Part shown: one piece after another, positions 25,915 to 35,221 of the stretch
How the letters are laid out: each line of letters begins with the position of its first letter
Numbering within the stretch: position 1 is the stretch's first letter
NCBI GenBank assembly: GCA_016190485.1
Contig: JACPQN010000020.1
Span: 1 to 56,687 of the forward strand
DNA: 56,687 nucleotides
Reading direction: 5' to 3'
From: Chloroflexota bacterium
GTDB taxonomy: Bacteria; Chloroflexota; Dehalococcoidia; SHYD01
Program-made: the position numbers and the translations under genes
The notes under the pieces: model-generated
What the model saw: the letters and a program-made list of their open reading frames with translations, nothing else
Told to the model about the DNA's origin: nothing
The model's database searches: none

Positions 25915-27168
25915 CTAGGGCAGGCCCGTCAGGCCCTGGCGCGGCGCGCCCACCATACAGACCATGTTGCCACCGGAAGCCCGGTTCTCGTGCATGAGCT
26001 GGTGGGCCTGCCCGACCTCCTGGAAAGAGAAAACCTGGCCCAGGCAGGGGTCTACTGCTCCCTTGGTCAGCAGCTCGTTGTAGGCAGCGCTCTGCTGGTC
26101 GTTGGCAAAGTGAGAGCCCTGGAACCGCTTCTGGCGCATCCACAGGTAGCGCAGGTCCACGGTGGCGGTGTAGCCGGAGGTGCCCGCGCAGATCACCACC
26201 ATCCCGCCGGTGTCGCACACGAAGATGGAGGTGGGAATAGTGTCCTCCCCGGGATGCTCAAACACGATGCGCGGGTTCTTGCGCTCGCCTATCGCCTCCC
26301 AGAGGGCCCGCCCGAAGGCCCGCACGCTCTGGCTCCACCTGTTGTAGGCCTCGGTATCCTTCCAGTGGGGCATCATGCCCCAGTGGTCGAAGCTGCGGCG
26401 GTTGATGTAGCCCTTGGCCCCCAGCTTCTTGCAGTACTCGCCCCGCTCGTCGCTGGATACCACGGCCACGGGGACCCCGCCGAAGTGCTTCACGAGCTGG
26501 ATGGCGATGGAGCCCAGGCCACCGGAGCCACCCCAGATGAGCACCACGTCGCCGGGGCGGACGGCATGCTCGGGCCAGCCGGTGAGCATGCGGTAGGCGG
26601 TGGCGCCCACCAGTATGGACGCGGCGGAGGCCTCCCAGGTCAGATGAGGCGCCTTGGGCAGGCACTGGTGGTCCTGCGCCTTGCAGAACTGGGCAAAGCT
26701 GCCCCAGTTGGTCTCGTAGCCCCAGATGCGCATGCTGGCGCTGAGGCAGGGGTCGCCGCCCGCGAGCACCAGGGGGTCGTTGCGCTCCCACACACCGCAG
26801 TGGATGACCACGTGGTCCCCCACCTTGACGTTGCGGGCCTCGCTGCCCACGGCGTAGACGATGCCCGAGGCGTCGCTGCCACCGATATGAAAACTGGCCG
26901 GCGGGTCGTCCCGCTCGTGGAGCTGCACCACGTCCAGCGGAGACCCCAGGGCAGCCCAGACGTTGTTGAAGTTGACGCCAGCGGCCATCACGTAGACCAG
27001 CACCTCGTCGGGCTTCAGCGGGGGGACGTCTACTTGCTCGATCTGGAAGGCGTCTTTCGGCTCCCCAAAGCGTTCACGTCGAATAGTCTGAGCGTACATG
27101 TGCTTTGGCACATGGCCAAGGGGAGGCGCCTCACCAATCTCGTAGATATCCTTCATCTGAGTCGTCAC
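25915..27168 (-). CDS. ccr: Crotonyl-CoA carboxylase/reductase
   Basis: The enzyme reductively carboxylates crotonyl-CoA with NADPH and CO2 to ethylmalonyl-CoA. It is a 417-residue MDR protein. The N-terminal [15 protein letters not shown] is nearly diagnostic for Ccr, and GVNFNNVW (CO2-site Asn), [14 protein letters not shown] (Tyr/Phe-Glu pair), [12 protein letters not shown] (NADPH loop), [10 protein letters not shown] and QGSHFAN (His) are present. GTG at 27168 with GGAGGT 5 nt upstream is preferred over the ATG four codons later. It is first in the long minus-strand unit and divergent from a LysR gene that may regulate it. Confidence 0.93.
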   Translation of the reverse strand: MTTQMKDIYEIGEAPPLGHVPKHMYAQTIRRERFGEPKDAFQIEQVDVPPLKPDEVLVYVMAAGVNFNNVWAALGSPLDVVQLHERDDPPASFHIGGSDASGIVYAVGSEARNVKVGDHVVIHCGVWERNDPLVLAGGDPCLSASMRIWGYETNWGSFAQFCKAQDHQCLPKAPHLTWEASAASILVGATAYRMLTGWPEHAVRPGDVVLIWGGSGGLGSIAIQLVKHFGGVPVAVVSSDERGEYCKKLGAKGYINRRSFDHWGMMPHWKDTEAYNRWSQSVRAFGRALWEAIGERKNPRIVFEHPGEDTIPTSIFVCDTGGMVVICAGTSGYTATVDLRYLWMRQKRFQGSHFANDQQSAAYNELLTKGAVDPCLGQVFSFQEVGQAHQLMHENRASGGNMVCMVGAPRQGLTGLP

Positions 27169-27318
27169 GTCGCACCTCCGACAGCGGGGTGTGGATAAGG
27201 CCTCGTCTTCCGGGAAAAAGAGCGCGCTCGTCTCCGTTTACACGGGGGGAGACTGCGCAAGGGACGGCGCGTTCCCCCCCCTTTTTTGCCGAGCTATCAA
27301 TGTTTTTGTAAAGTCCCC

Positions 27319-27347
27319 TAGACTGTAGCACGAGGTTTCTGTATAAT
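27319..27347 (+). promoter_or_regulatory. Sigma-70 type promoter for the LysR gene
   Basis: TAGACT (27319-27324) and TATAAT (27342-27347) are separated by 17 nt. The -10 box is perfect and the -35 matches TTGACA at four of six positions. Transcription would start near 27354, about 60 nt before the LysR ATG. Confidence 0.7.
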
Positions 27348-27373
27348 GCAACCTACTGGGGGTTATGCTGGAT

Positions 27374-27388
27374 ATAGATCATCTCTAT
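27374..27388. promoter_or_regulatory. Candidate LysR-type operator (T-N11-A dyad)
   Basis: ATAGA-TCATC-TCTAT is a perfect 5-bp dyad with the T-N11-A arrangement of LysR boxes. It lies between the presumed transcription start and the ATG of the LysR gene, where binding would permit autoregulation and possibly control of divergent ccr. Confidence 0.5.
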
Positions 27389-27414
27389 GGAGGTGGTCAG
27401 CGGAGTCGGGGGTC

Positions 27415-28320
27415 ATGGAGCTAAGCCAGATCGAGACCTTCCTGCGAGTGGCCGAGCTTGGCAGCCTGAGCCGGGCGGCGGAAGTGATGGAGTTGACTCA
27501 GCCCACACTGAGCGCCCGTATTCAAGCCCTGGAGCGCGACGTGAGCCAGCGCCTCTTCGAGCGCATGGGACGGGGCGTGCGCCTTACCGAGGCGGGGCGG
27601 GCCTTCCTCCCCTTTGCCGAGCGCAGCCTCGGCCTGCTGCTGGAGGGGCGGGAAGCCATCCTGTCCTCCCAGAGCCCGTCCAAAGGCAAGCTGCGCATCG
27701 GCACCGCCCGGGTCATCGGCGCGTACGTCCTGCCCGACTACCTGGAGCACTTCCACAAGGAGTACCCGGGCGTGGAAGTCTCCATCTCCACGGGGCGCTC
27801 CCACGAGGTGCTCCAGATGGTCCTGGACGAGGAGGTGCAGGTGGGGGTGGGGCGCACCCTGGTGCACCCGGAGATCGAGTCTACCTACCTCTACGACGAG
27901 GAGATCGTCTTCGTCACGCACCCCCAGCACCCCCTGGCCCGACGCCGCACGGTGGCCATCGCCGAGATTGCGCAAGAGCCGCTGATCCTCTATGACAAGG
28001 ATTCCACCTACTACGTGCTCATCACCCGGGAGTGCCGGGAGGCCGGCATTGTCCCCCGGGTGACCATGAACCTGGACAGCGTAGAGGGGACCAAGAAGAT
28101 GATCGAGCGGGGGTTGGGAGTCTCCTTCCTCCCCGTCAGCGCCATCCGCACCGAGCTGTCTCTTGGGTCCCTGGCTTATATCCCCCTGGCAGAGGGGCAC
28201 CGGGTCACCCTACCCACTTCGCTGATGGTGCGCAAGTCCACCAGCCCTCACCCCCTGGTCTCCGCCTTCGTGGAGCTTATGTGCCGGCTGAGCCCTCCCC
28301 GCCTGCCCGTACCGGCGTGA
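27415..28320 (+). CDS. LysR-family transcriptional regulator
   Basis: The protein has 301 residues from ATG 27415. The winged helix-turn-helix is clear: QIETFLRVAELGSLSRAA, LTQPTLSARIQALE, LFERMGRGVRLTEAG. The C-terminal two-lobed effector domain begins at KLRIGTARVIGAYVLP. The frame is open 23 codons upstream, but those lie in the leader with the operator dyad. It is divergent from ccr and 69 nt ahead of a LarA-like gene; either may be its target. The effector is unknown, an acyl-CoA or organic acid by context. Confidence 0.92.
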   Translation: MELSQIETFLRVAELGSLSRAAEVMELTQPTLSARIQALERDVSQRLFERMGRGVRLTEAGRAFLPFAERSLGLLLEGREAILSSQSPSKGKLRIGTARVIGAYVLPDYLEHFHKEYPGVEVSISTGRSHEVLQMVLDEEVQVGVGRTLVHPEIESTYLYDEEIVFVTHPQHPLARRRTVAIAEIAQEPLILYDKDSTYYVLITRECREAGIVPRVTMNLDSVEGTKKMIERGLGVSFLPVSAIRTELSLGSLAYIPLAEGHRVTLPTSLMVRKSTSPHPLVSAFVELMCRLSPPRLPVPA

Positions 28321-28389
28321 CTTGGGCAACACCCCTCCCTTGTGCTAAAATAACCAGAAACTCCTCAATTCACACCAGGGAGGCGGGCC

Positions 28390-29709
28390 ATGGCCCAGGA
28401 ATATACCGTCCCCTACAGCAAGGCGAAGATCACCTTTCGCCTCCTGGAGGGAATGGACGGCACGCTGGTGCAGTCTAAGTACATGCCGCCCCTTACTGGG
28501 GCAACGTTGGACGGGGCGATCCGAAACGCCCTGGAGCATCCCATCGCGTCGCCCCGGCTGCGGGACCTGGCCAGGCCCACGGACAAGGTCTGCATCGCGG
28601 TTACGGACATCACCCGCTCCTGCCCCGACGACAAGCTGTTGCCGCCCCTCCTGGCTGAGCTGGAGCGGGCCGGAGTGCCGGACCAGAACATCACCATCCT
28701 CATCGCCGTGGGGATGCACCGCGCCTCCACCGTGGAAGAGCGACGGGTCATGCTGGGAGAGGCTATCGTGGCCCGCTATGCCGTGCGAGACCACGAGCCT
28801 CAGAACCCGGAGATGCTGGTCGACCTGGGCAAGGTGGCCTGGGACGTGCCCGCCGTGACCAACAAGATCGCTTATGAGGCCGACCTGCTCCTGGCCACGG
28901 GGATTGTGGAGCCCCACCAGTACGCGGGGTTTTCCGGCGGCCGCAAGACCGTGGCCATCGGCGTGGCCGGCGAAGCCACCATCGAGTACACCCATCTCCC
29001 CTGGGCCCTGGATCATCCCAAGACGCGCCTGGGCAACCTGGAGGGGAACCCTTTCCATGAGGCGGTCACGGAGATCGCTCAGCGGGTCGGCCTGCGCTTC
29101 ATCATCAACGTGGTGGTGGACGACGACGGGAACGTGGTGGCTGTGAAGGCGGGGCACCCCATCGAGGCCTTCCACGCCCTGGTGGAGGTCGCCAAAGGCC
29201 TCTACGTCGTGCCCATCGAGCACGATTTCGACGTGGTGGTGGCAGGCGTCGGCTACCCCAAGGACGCCAACCTGTACCAGGCCTCCCGGGCCGCCAGCTA
29301 CCTGGTCTTCGCCCCGGAACCGGTAGTGCGCAAGGGAGGTATCATCATCATCCCCATGCGTTGTGAGGAGGGGGCGGGGCAGGGCGTGGGGGAGAAGCGG
29401 TTCTTCGAGCGGATCAAGAGCGCTACCACCATGCAGGAGGTGCTGGACGAGGCCCGGAGGCACGGTTACAAACCGGGCGAGCAGCGGGCCTTCGTCATGG
29501 CCAAAGTGCTAGAGCACTGCGACGTGGTCATCGTGGGTTCCGATTGCCCCGACGAGGTGGCCGCCGCCCACATGATCCCTGCTGACGACCTGCACGAGGC
29601 CCTGGAGATCTGCCAGCAGCGCCTGGGGCAACGGCTACGAGTAGCGGTGGTGCCTCATGCCCTCCTGACGCTCCCCGTCATCCAGCGGGAGAAGGCGCTG
29701 GCCCGGTAG
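28390..29709 (+). CDS. LarA-like nickel-pincer racemase/epimerase family (DUF2088)
   Basis: The protein has 439 residues. VTDITRSCPDD, VGMHRAS with the catalytic His, PHQYAGFSGGRKTVAIG (second His and the Lys that attaches the pincer cofactor) and the alpha/beta C-terminal domain with VVAGVGYPKDANLYQA are characteristic of lactate racemase LarA and relatives. These enzymes interconvert 2-hydroxyacid stereoisomers using a nickel pincer nucleotide. No larB, larC or larE is in the window, so cofactor synthesis must be elsewhere. The substrate is not determined; malate-type or lactate-type acids are possible next to the C4/C5 acid cluster. Confidence 0.87.
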   Translation: MAQEYTVPYSKAKITFRLLEGMDGTLVQSKYMPPLTGATLDGAIRNALEHPIASPRLRDLARPTDKVCIAVTDITRSCPDDKLLPPLLAELERAGVPDQNITILIAVGMHRASTVEERRVMLGEAIVARYAVRDHEPQNPEMLVDLGKVAWDVPAVTNKIAYEADLLLATGIVEPHQYAGFSGGRKTVAIGVAGEATIEYTHLPWALDHPKTRLGNLEGNPFHEAVTEIAQRVGLRFIINVVVDDDGNVVAVKAGHPIEAFHALVEVAKGLYVVPIEHDFDVVVAGVGYPKDANLYQASRAASYLVFAPEPVVRKGGIIIIPMRCEEGAGQGVGEKRFFERIKSATTMQEVLDEARRHGYKPGEQRAFVMAKVLEHCDVVIVGSDCPDEVAAAHMIPADDLHEALEICQQRLGQRLRVAVVPHALLTLPVIQREKALAR

Positions 29710-29712
29710 ATC

Positions 29713-29775
29713 ACCGCTCGCTCCGGGCAGCGCCAGGCTCAGGGTGAGCGGGAAAGCGGGCACCCATTTCATCTG
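29713..29775. repeat. Dispersed repeat in the larA-fliM convergent gap
   Basis: Thirty-one bases at 29741-29771 (starting AGGGTGAGCGGG) are found in perfect inverted orientation at 46867-46897, near a CCGCTCG/GAGCGG dyad of the same repeat family. No gene is seen in the gap. Confidence 0.75.
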
Positions 29776-29796
29776 CCATCGAGTCTAGCTCGCCGA

Positions 29797-30777
29797 TTAC
29801 AGACCGTCTTCCGCGAGCACCTGGGTGATCTGCACGGCCAGCCGGTTGTCCACTACCCCTGGCAGCGCATTGAAACGCTCCAAACCCCCCACGGCTACCC
29901 GCAGGAACTGGCCGGGATAGGAATCCAGGCGGATGATGTGGCCGGGCTGGAGCCGGGTCAGCTCGGCCAGGCTCACCGCCGCGGTCCCCAGGATGGCGGT
30001 CACCGGCAATACGGCCCGCCCTAACTGCTCCTGGGGAGAGAAGCCCTCCTGCTGCTGGCCGGAGCGCCGCGTATCGGACAACCATTTCTGCGCATTGATG
30101 CGGCCCATCACAGGTTCCAACACCGTGTAGGGCATCGCGATGCTCATGGTGCCGGTGACGCCGGAAACGCCGATCTCGAGGAGCGCCAGGGCGGCCACGG
30201 TGCCCGATACAGCCGAAGGGATGAACGCGGTGTTGAACATCGCCTCTTCCAGGTGGGGTTCCGTGGCCACCACGGGGTTCCAGGCCAGGGCAAAGCTGGG
30301 CAAAAGGTTGCTGACCACGAGACGGAAGAGGGACTGCTCGATGTCCGTCACCGCTCGGGTCCGGTGCGGCGTTTCCCCTTTGCCGCCCAGCAGGCGATCG
30401 ATCATAGCGTAGGCGACGGGCAGATTGATCTCCAGGACGAAGCGCTCCGGCAGCGGTTCGGCGGAGATGAGGCTGATGGCCGTGGGGTTGGGTAGCTGCG
30501 CCACATACTCGCTGTAGGAGAGCTGCTCCACCGAGGTGAGGCGCACCTGCACCTGGCCCCGCATCAGGGAGGAGAGCGTCGGGCCCACCAGACGGGCAAA
30601 GGTATCAAAAATGATCTGTAGCCCATTGAGGTGGTCCTTGGAGAACTTGTCCGGGTGAAAGAAGTCATAGGGCTTGACCAGGACTTCGGTGGAAGGCCGT
30701 GCGGCCTCCTCCTCCTTGGGACCCATGCGAGAGAGGAGGGCATCGATATCCTGCTGGGATAGCTGGCCGCTAGGCAA
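29797..30777 (-). CDS. fliM: Flagellar motor switch protein FliM
   Basis: FliM is part of the C-ring that binds CheY-P and switches rotation. The protein has 326 residues, the normal length. LSQQDIDALLSRMG at the N-terminus is the CheY-P-binding peptide, then the CheC-like middle domain (SSLMRGQVQVRLTSVEQLSYSEY and AMIDRLLGGKGE) and a C-terminal SpoA domain from about residue 250 (LGTAAVSLAELTRLQPGHII). It is the last gene of the chemotaxis unit, 85 nt after cheW. Other flagellar genes are not in the window. Confidence 0.93.
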   Translation of the reverse strand: MPSGQLSQQDIDALLSRMGPKEEEAARPSTEVLVKPYDFFHPDKFSKDHLNGLQIIFDTFARLVGPTLSSLMRGQVQVRLTSVEQLSYSEYVAQLPNPTAISLISAEPLPERFVLEINLPVAYAMIDRLLGGKGETPHRTRAVTDIEQSLFRLVVSNLLPSFALAWNPVVATEPHLEEAMFNTAFIPSAVSGTVAALALLEIGVSGVTGTMSIAMPYTVLEPVMGRINAQKWLSDTRRSGQQQEGFSPQEQLGRAVLPVTAILGTAAVSLAELTRLQPGHIIRLDSYPGQFLRVAVGGLERFNALPGVVDNRLAVQITQVLAEDGL

Positions 30778-30862
30778 CGGGCGTCATCCTCTAGCCCGGC
30801 CCTGGCCGAGCGCCGGGCGACTCTGTGGCTGTTCGCAGGCCATACCCACCCCTCTCGGCTCG

Positions 30863-31429
30863 CTAGGCCGCCCTAGCCCCAGCGTCCCCCGGCACGCCCT
30901 GGCGCAGGGTGTCTATGAGCAGCACGTCCTCCGTGGCCAGCACCCGGTCGATGTCCAGCAGCAGCTTGACCTTGCCGTCGGACTTGCCGATGCCCAGCAG
31001 AAAGTCGGTGTTCACCTGGGCGCCAAAGGAGGGCGCGTCTTCGATGTCTCCCTCCGGGATGTCCAGCACCTCGGAGACCTTGTCCACCACCACGCCCATC
31101 TCCAGACCCTGCGCCTGCACCACGATGATGCAGGTCTCTTCCGTCTGGGCCTTGGCCGCCATGCCGAACTTGAGCCGCAGATCCATGACGGGGATCACCT
31201 TGCCCCGCAAGTTGATGACGCCCAGGATAAACTGCGGGGTGCGCGGCACCGGGGTGACCGGCATCATCCCGAAGATCTCCTGCACCTTGAGGATCTTCAG
31301 GCCGTACTCCTCGTTATCCAGGAAAAAGGTGAGGAACTTACCGCCCCGATCGCCGGCGCGTGTCGACCCCTCCCGGGTAGTCCGTTCCGGCTCGACCCGA
31401 GTCGCTACGGCCCCTGCCTTGTCACTCAT
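30863..31429 (-). CDS. cheW: CheW coupling protein
   Basis: CheW bridges chemoreceptors and CheA. The protein has 188 residues, slightly long because of a charged N-terminal tail of about 30 residues. FLTFFLDNEEYGLKILKVQEI, the FILGVINLRGKVIPVMDLR core and LLLDIDRVL are standard CheW motifs. The gene follows cheA by 51 nt. Confidence 0.93.
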   Translation of the reverse strand: MSDKAGAVATRVEPERTTREGSTRAGDRGGKFLTFFLDNEEYGLKILKVQEIFGMMPVTPVPRTPQFILGVINLRGKVIPVMDLRLKFGMAAKAQTEETCIIVVQAQGLEMGVVVDKVSEVLDIPEGDIEDAPSFGAQVNTDFLLGIGKSDGKVKLLLDIDRVLATEDVLLIDTLRQGVPGDAGARAA

Positions 31430-31480
31430 GATGGTCCCTCCTATCCAAAATATCCCAGACCTGTGCTCGTGGTATCACCA

Positions 31481-33691
31481 CTACACCCTCACCAGTTGCC
31501 CCGCCTCCTGCTCCACCGGAACTGGAGCCTGCTTTGCCAGGGCAGCGGTGCCCGCTGTATCCAGGATCAGGCCCACCCGGCCGTCTCCCAGGATGGCGGC
31601 GCCGGCCACCCCCTGCACCTTCCCGATCCCTTCGCTGAGAGGCTTGGCTACCACCTGCTGCTGACCCAGGAGAGCATCCACCAGCAAGGCGCAGCGCCGC
31701 CGGGCGTCATCGTCCACGATGACCAATAACCCTTCCGTGGGGTCTTCCACTGCGCCCTCCACCCCAAAGAGCCGGTGCAGCCGCACCAGGGGCAGCAGCT
31801 CTCCCCGCAGCATGACCATCTCGCCCCGCCCGGCCACGGTGGAGACCGCGTACCTCTGGGGCCGGATGGTCATGTAAATGTTGACCGTGGGAATGATATA
31901 GCGCTCGCCGCCCACGTTCACCAGCATGCCATCGGTGACAGCCAGGGTGAGGGGCAGGCGCAGCGTGAAGGTAGACCCCTGGTCCGGCCTGGACGCCACG
32001 TCGATGTGGCCGCCGATCGCGTCCACGTTGCGTCTGACCACGTCCATCCCCACGCCACGGCCCGAGACCGCAGTCACCTGCTCAGCGGTGGAGAAACCGG
32101 GGACGAAGATCAGACTCAGGAGCTCGCTGTCGGAGACACCTGCGTCGGACTCCAGCAGCCCCTTGGCCACGGCTTTTTCCAGGATCCTGGCCCGGTCCAG
32201 CCCCTTGCCGTCGTCCGCTATCTGCACCATCACGTTGCCCTCGGCGTGGTAGGCTCTGAGACGCAGCGTGCCCGTCCGAGGCTTGCCCTTCTGCGCCCGC
32301 ACATCAGGAGGCTCGATGCCATGGTCCACTGCGTTGCGGATCATATGCACCAGGGGGTCGGTGATGACGTCGACCATGTTCTTGTCGATCTCCGTCTCCT
32401 CCCCTTCGGTGATAAGCTGCACCTGTTTGCCGCTCTTGTGGGCCAGGTCTCGGACCAGCCGTTGCATCTTTTGAAAGGTGGCCTTCAGGGGGACCATGCG
32501 CATGGACATGCTGAGACCCTGTAGCTCTCGCACGATCTTGCCCAGGTGGGTCACCTTACGTTGCAGGTCGAAGTGGCGGCCGGCCACCACGGTCTTGTCC
32601 TGGTCTACCATGGAGTGCGCTATGACCAGCTCGCCCACGGTGTCAATGAGGCGGTCGAGCCGCTCGGTCCGCACCCGCACCGAGGCCTCGCCGGCGGGCT
32701 CTGCGCTGGCCAGGCGGCGCGGACCGCGCCCGCCCTGCTCCGGCGCAGCGTCGGCCGCGCCCCTTTCCTCTTCTTCCCGGCGTGGCGCATCCTGCCCCCC
32801 TGCGATGTCGGCCAGCAGGGAGGCGCCGGCCTCCGGGCTGCCTGCATCGCCGGAGATGCCATAGGCTTCAGGCTGGGCCAGGGTCCGCAGCAGCCCGTCA
32901 AAGTAGTCGGGCTTGGTCTGGGGCTGCCCCGCCAGGGCATCTTCCAGCATCTGGAACAGGTCCTTCAACCCGTCGGCGGCGCGCAGAGAGAGGTCGGCGT
33001 AGCCGCCGCCGAAGTGGACCTCCCCATCCCGGATGCGGCTGAGCAGCGATTCCGCGTGGTGCGCCAGCTCCGACACCGGCGTGACGCCCACGAAGGCCGC
33101 GGTGCCCTTGATGGTGTGAAAGGCGCGGAAGACCGTGTTGATGGCTTCGGTGTCCTGGGGGTCTTGCTCCAGGGAGAGCAGCGCGGCCTCGGCGCCCTGG
33201 ATGTACTCCCGGCACTCGGTGATAAACTCCCCCATCAGCTCAGGGTCCTGGTCGGCCGGCAACAGGTCGAAGGGCCGCTCCTGGTCACTCTCCTCCTCCT
33301 CGCTGCCGTAGATGCTACGCAGCGCCGCCTCCAGCGTCTGTGCGGCAGCCTCCACCTGCTGCGACGCCGCGGCACTCCCCGGCTGCGACAGGGCCTGGAG
33401 GGCCATCTCCAAGGCCGCGGCCGAAGCTTCGATGAGCCGGACCCGCACTTCTTCAGGGGTAGACTCCGGCGCCTGGAGCGCGCTCCGTACTAGGATGAGG
33501 AGCTGGGCCAGCCCCAGCACCTCTTCGGGCGCGATGACCACGGCGTCTCGCAGCGCGTCACCCAGGTCGTCCAGCCTGTCCTGGTCCTCGGGCGCCAGGC
33601 TGCGGAGGTCCTCCGCAATGGCCCGCAACAGCTCGGTGAATTCGAGGCTATCCTGCACGGCGCCAAGCTCCTTCCGGTGTCGACTAGGCAT
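31481..33691 (-). CDS. cheA: CheA chemotaxis histidine kinase
   Basis: The protein has 736 residues. Order: an unusual helical N-terminal region (about 1-160), Hpt with phosphoacceptor His about 192 (FHTIKGTAAF), a flexible Ala/Gly/Glu-rich segment where P2 would be, the dimerisation helices, the HATPase domain (MIRNAVDHGIEPP, DDGKGLD, SGRGVGMDVV) and a C-terminal CheW-like domain. ATG 33691 overlaps the cheB stop by 8 nt; the longer frame to 33952 lies inside cheB. A clear P2 (CheY-docking) domain is not seen. The extra N-terminal region of about 160 residues before Hpt is not typical. Confidence 0.92.
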   Translation of the reverse strand: MPSRHRKELGAVQDSLEFTELLRAIAEDLRSLAPEDQDRLDDLGDALRDAVVIAPEEVLGLAQLLILVRSALQAPESTPEEVRVRLIEASAAALEMALQALSQPGSAAASQQVEAAAQTLEAALRSIYGSEEEESDQERPFDLLPADQDPELMGEFITECREYIQGAEAALLSLEQDPQDTEAINTVFRAFHTIKGTAAFVGVTPVSELAHHAESLLSRIRDGEVHFGGGYADLSLRAADGLKDLFQMLEDALAGQPQTKPDYFDGLLRTLAQPEAYGISGDAGSPEAGASLLADIAGGQDAPRREEEERGAADAAPEQGGRGPRRLASAEPAGEASVRVRTERLDRLIDTVGELVIAHSMVDQDKTVVAGRHFDLQRKVTHLGKIVRELQGLSMSMRMVPLKATFQKMQRLVRDLAHKSGKQVQLITEGEETEIDKNMVDVITDPLVHMIRNAVDHGIEPPDVRAQKGKPRTGTLRLRAYHAEGNVMVQIADDGKGLDRARILEKAVAKGLLESDAGVSDSELLSLIFVPGFSTAEQVTAVSGRGVGMDVVRRNVDAIGGHIDVASRPDQGSTFTLRLPLTLAVTDGMLVNVGGERYIIPTVNIYMTIRPQRYAVSTVAGRGEMVMLRGELLPLVRLHRLFGVEGAVEDPTEGLLVIVDDDARRRCALLVDALLGQQQVVAKPLSEGIGKVQGVAGAAILGDGRVGLILDTAGTAALAKQAPVPVEQEAGQLVRV

Positions 33692-34745
33692 CTTGGCCCA
33701 TCGGACGTCGCAGGGCCCGCAAGATGGCCGGGGCGATCTGGCGCAGTGGCAGGACCTCTCTGGCGGCCCCCAGCTCGATGGCCTCTTTGGGCATACCAAA
33801 GACGACGCAGCTCTGCTCTGCCTCCGCCACGGTATGGGCGCCGCTGTCCCGCATAGCCCGCAAGCCCTCCGCGCCATCCGCCCCCATGCCGGTGAGCAGC
33901 ACCCCAACAGCATCCTTGCCCGCCGTACGCGCGACGGAGTGAAAGAGCACATCCACGCTGGGGCGCTGGTACTGGACGGGGGGGGAGTCCGTGAGCTGCG
34001 CGCTGAAGGTGTGGCCGCGGTCCCGAGTCAGCACCAGATGCCGTCCGCCGGGCGCGATGAGCACAGTTCCCGGCCGCACCACATCTCCTTCCCGCGCTTC
34101 CCGTACCTCCATGGGGTACAACCGGTTGAGGCGCTCGGCAAAGGCTCTGGTGAAGTGCTGGGGCATGTGCTGCACGATGAGGACGCCCGGCGTGTCGCCC
34201 GGCAAGCCGGCCAGCACCTCTTCTATGGCCCGCACGCCACCCGTGGACGCGCCGATGGCCAGGACCCTGGGTGGCTGATCCCTCCGGAACTCGCCCTGGG
34301 GCGGCGGCGGAGCAGCTACGCTCCCTGGCGCTGGTCTTGAGACGCCGTTGCCCACCGTGGCCCGCGCGGCCGTCCGGATGGCCCCGGCCAGTTCCTGGGT
34401 CGTCTCGGCCGCAATCCGGGTGGATCCCGGCTTGCAGACCACATCCATTGCGCCCAGCGCCAGCGACTGCACCGCATGGGTGCTGTTGCGGGGTGTGAGG
34501 GAGCTCACCACCACGACGGGCAGCGGATGGTACTTCATGAGTCGCTCCAGAAAGCTCAGACCGTCCATCTTGGGCATCTCCAGGTCCAGGGTGAGCACCT
34601 GGGGCTCCAGCTCCACGATCTTGTCCCGGGCCTCGTAGGGGTCTCCCGCGGTGCCCACCACCTGGATATCCGGATAACGTGAGAGCTGGTCTACCAGCAC
34701 GCGCCGTACTATGGCGGAGTCGTCCACTATCAGCACGCGGATCAT
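33684..34745 (-). CDS. cheB: CheB receptor methylesterase/deamidase
   Basis: The protein has 353 residues. The receiver domain has IVDDSAIVRR and the phosphorylated Asp in LTLDLEMPKMDG; the methylesterase domain has the catalytic Ser in IGASTGGVRA, His in QHMPQHF and Asp in TGMGADGAEG. It removes methyl groups from receptor Glu residues. Start overlaps the cheX stop (ATGA) and its stop overlaps the cheA start. Confidence 0.95.
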   Translation of the reverse strand: MIRVLIVDDSAIVRRVLVDQLSRYPDIQVVGTAGDPYEARDKIVELEPQVLTLDLEMPKMDGLSFLERLMKYHPLPVVVVSSLTPRNSTHAVQSLALGAMDVVCKPGSTRIAAETTQELAGAIRTAARATVGNGVSRPAPGSVAAPPPPQGEFRRDQPPRVLAIGASTGGVRAIEEVLAGLPGDTPGVLIVQHMPQHFTRAFAERLNRLYPMEVREAREGDVVRPGTVLIAPGGRHLVLTRDRGHTFSAQLTDSPPVQYQRPSVDVLFHSVARTAGKDAVGVLLTGMGADGAEGLRAMRDSGAHTVAEAEQSCVVFGMPKEAIELGAAREVLPLRQIAPAILRALRRPMGQDA

Positions 34746-35221
34746 GCGCTTGGCCTGACCTTCCGAGGCTTCGCGTCGAGAAAGAGCCGGACTTCGGCTG
34801 GCCCTTCATCCAGGAGCACCTGTACCGCGGCCGCGGGCGGGTCACCTCCGTCGGGAGCGGAAGCCCGCAGCTCCCGCACCCGCGGGGCGCCCATCTGGAA
34901 GACCTCCAGCGGCGAGGTCACCCTGGGCAACAGATGGCCGCAGATCACATTGGCCAGCTCCCCCAGGGCATCGCGCTGCTGGGCAGAAGAAGGGGCTTCC
35001 TCGTCACCCAGCATGTTCACCGCGATGGACCGCAGCACGGCGCGGTCCACCTGCACCGTGAGCCGGCCATCCAGAGGCCCGCGAAACAGCACCTGGGCCA
35101 CGGCCCGGGGCCTGATGGGAGCGCTGCCCTCCTCCGGTTCCGACACCAGGAACATGAAGCAGAGGTCCTCGAAGGTGCTGGCCGTGGCCCTCAGGAGCTC
35201 CACCGCTAGCCGGTCATCCAT
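34742..35221 (-). CDS. cheX: CheX-like CheY-P phosphatase
   Basis: The protein has 159 residues from ATG 35221. The single CheC/CheX active helix is seen as LGELANVICGHLL with the Glu-x2-Asn phosphatase pair; ESPLEV-like strands follow. The frame extends upstream into cheY, but ATG 35221 overlaps the cheY stop by 8 nt and gives the expected N-terminus. It would dephosphorylate the CheY encoded just upstream. Confidence 0.8.
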   Translation of the reverse strand: MDDRLAVELLRATASTFEDLCFMFLVSEPEEGSAPIRPRAVAQVLFRGPLDGRLTVQVDRAVLRSIAVNMLGDEEAPSSAQQRDALGELANVICGHLLPRVTSPLEVFQMGAPRVRELRASAPDGGDPPAAAVQVLLDEGPAEVRLFLDAKPRKVRPSA

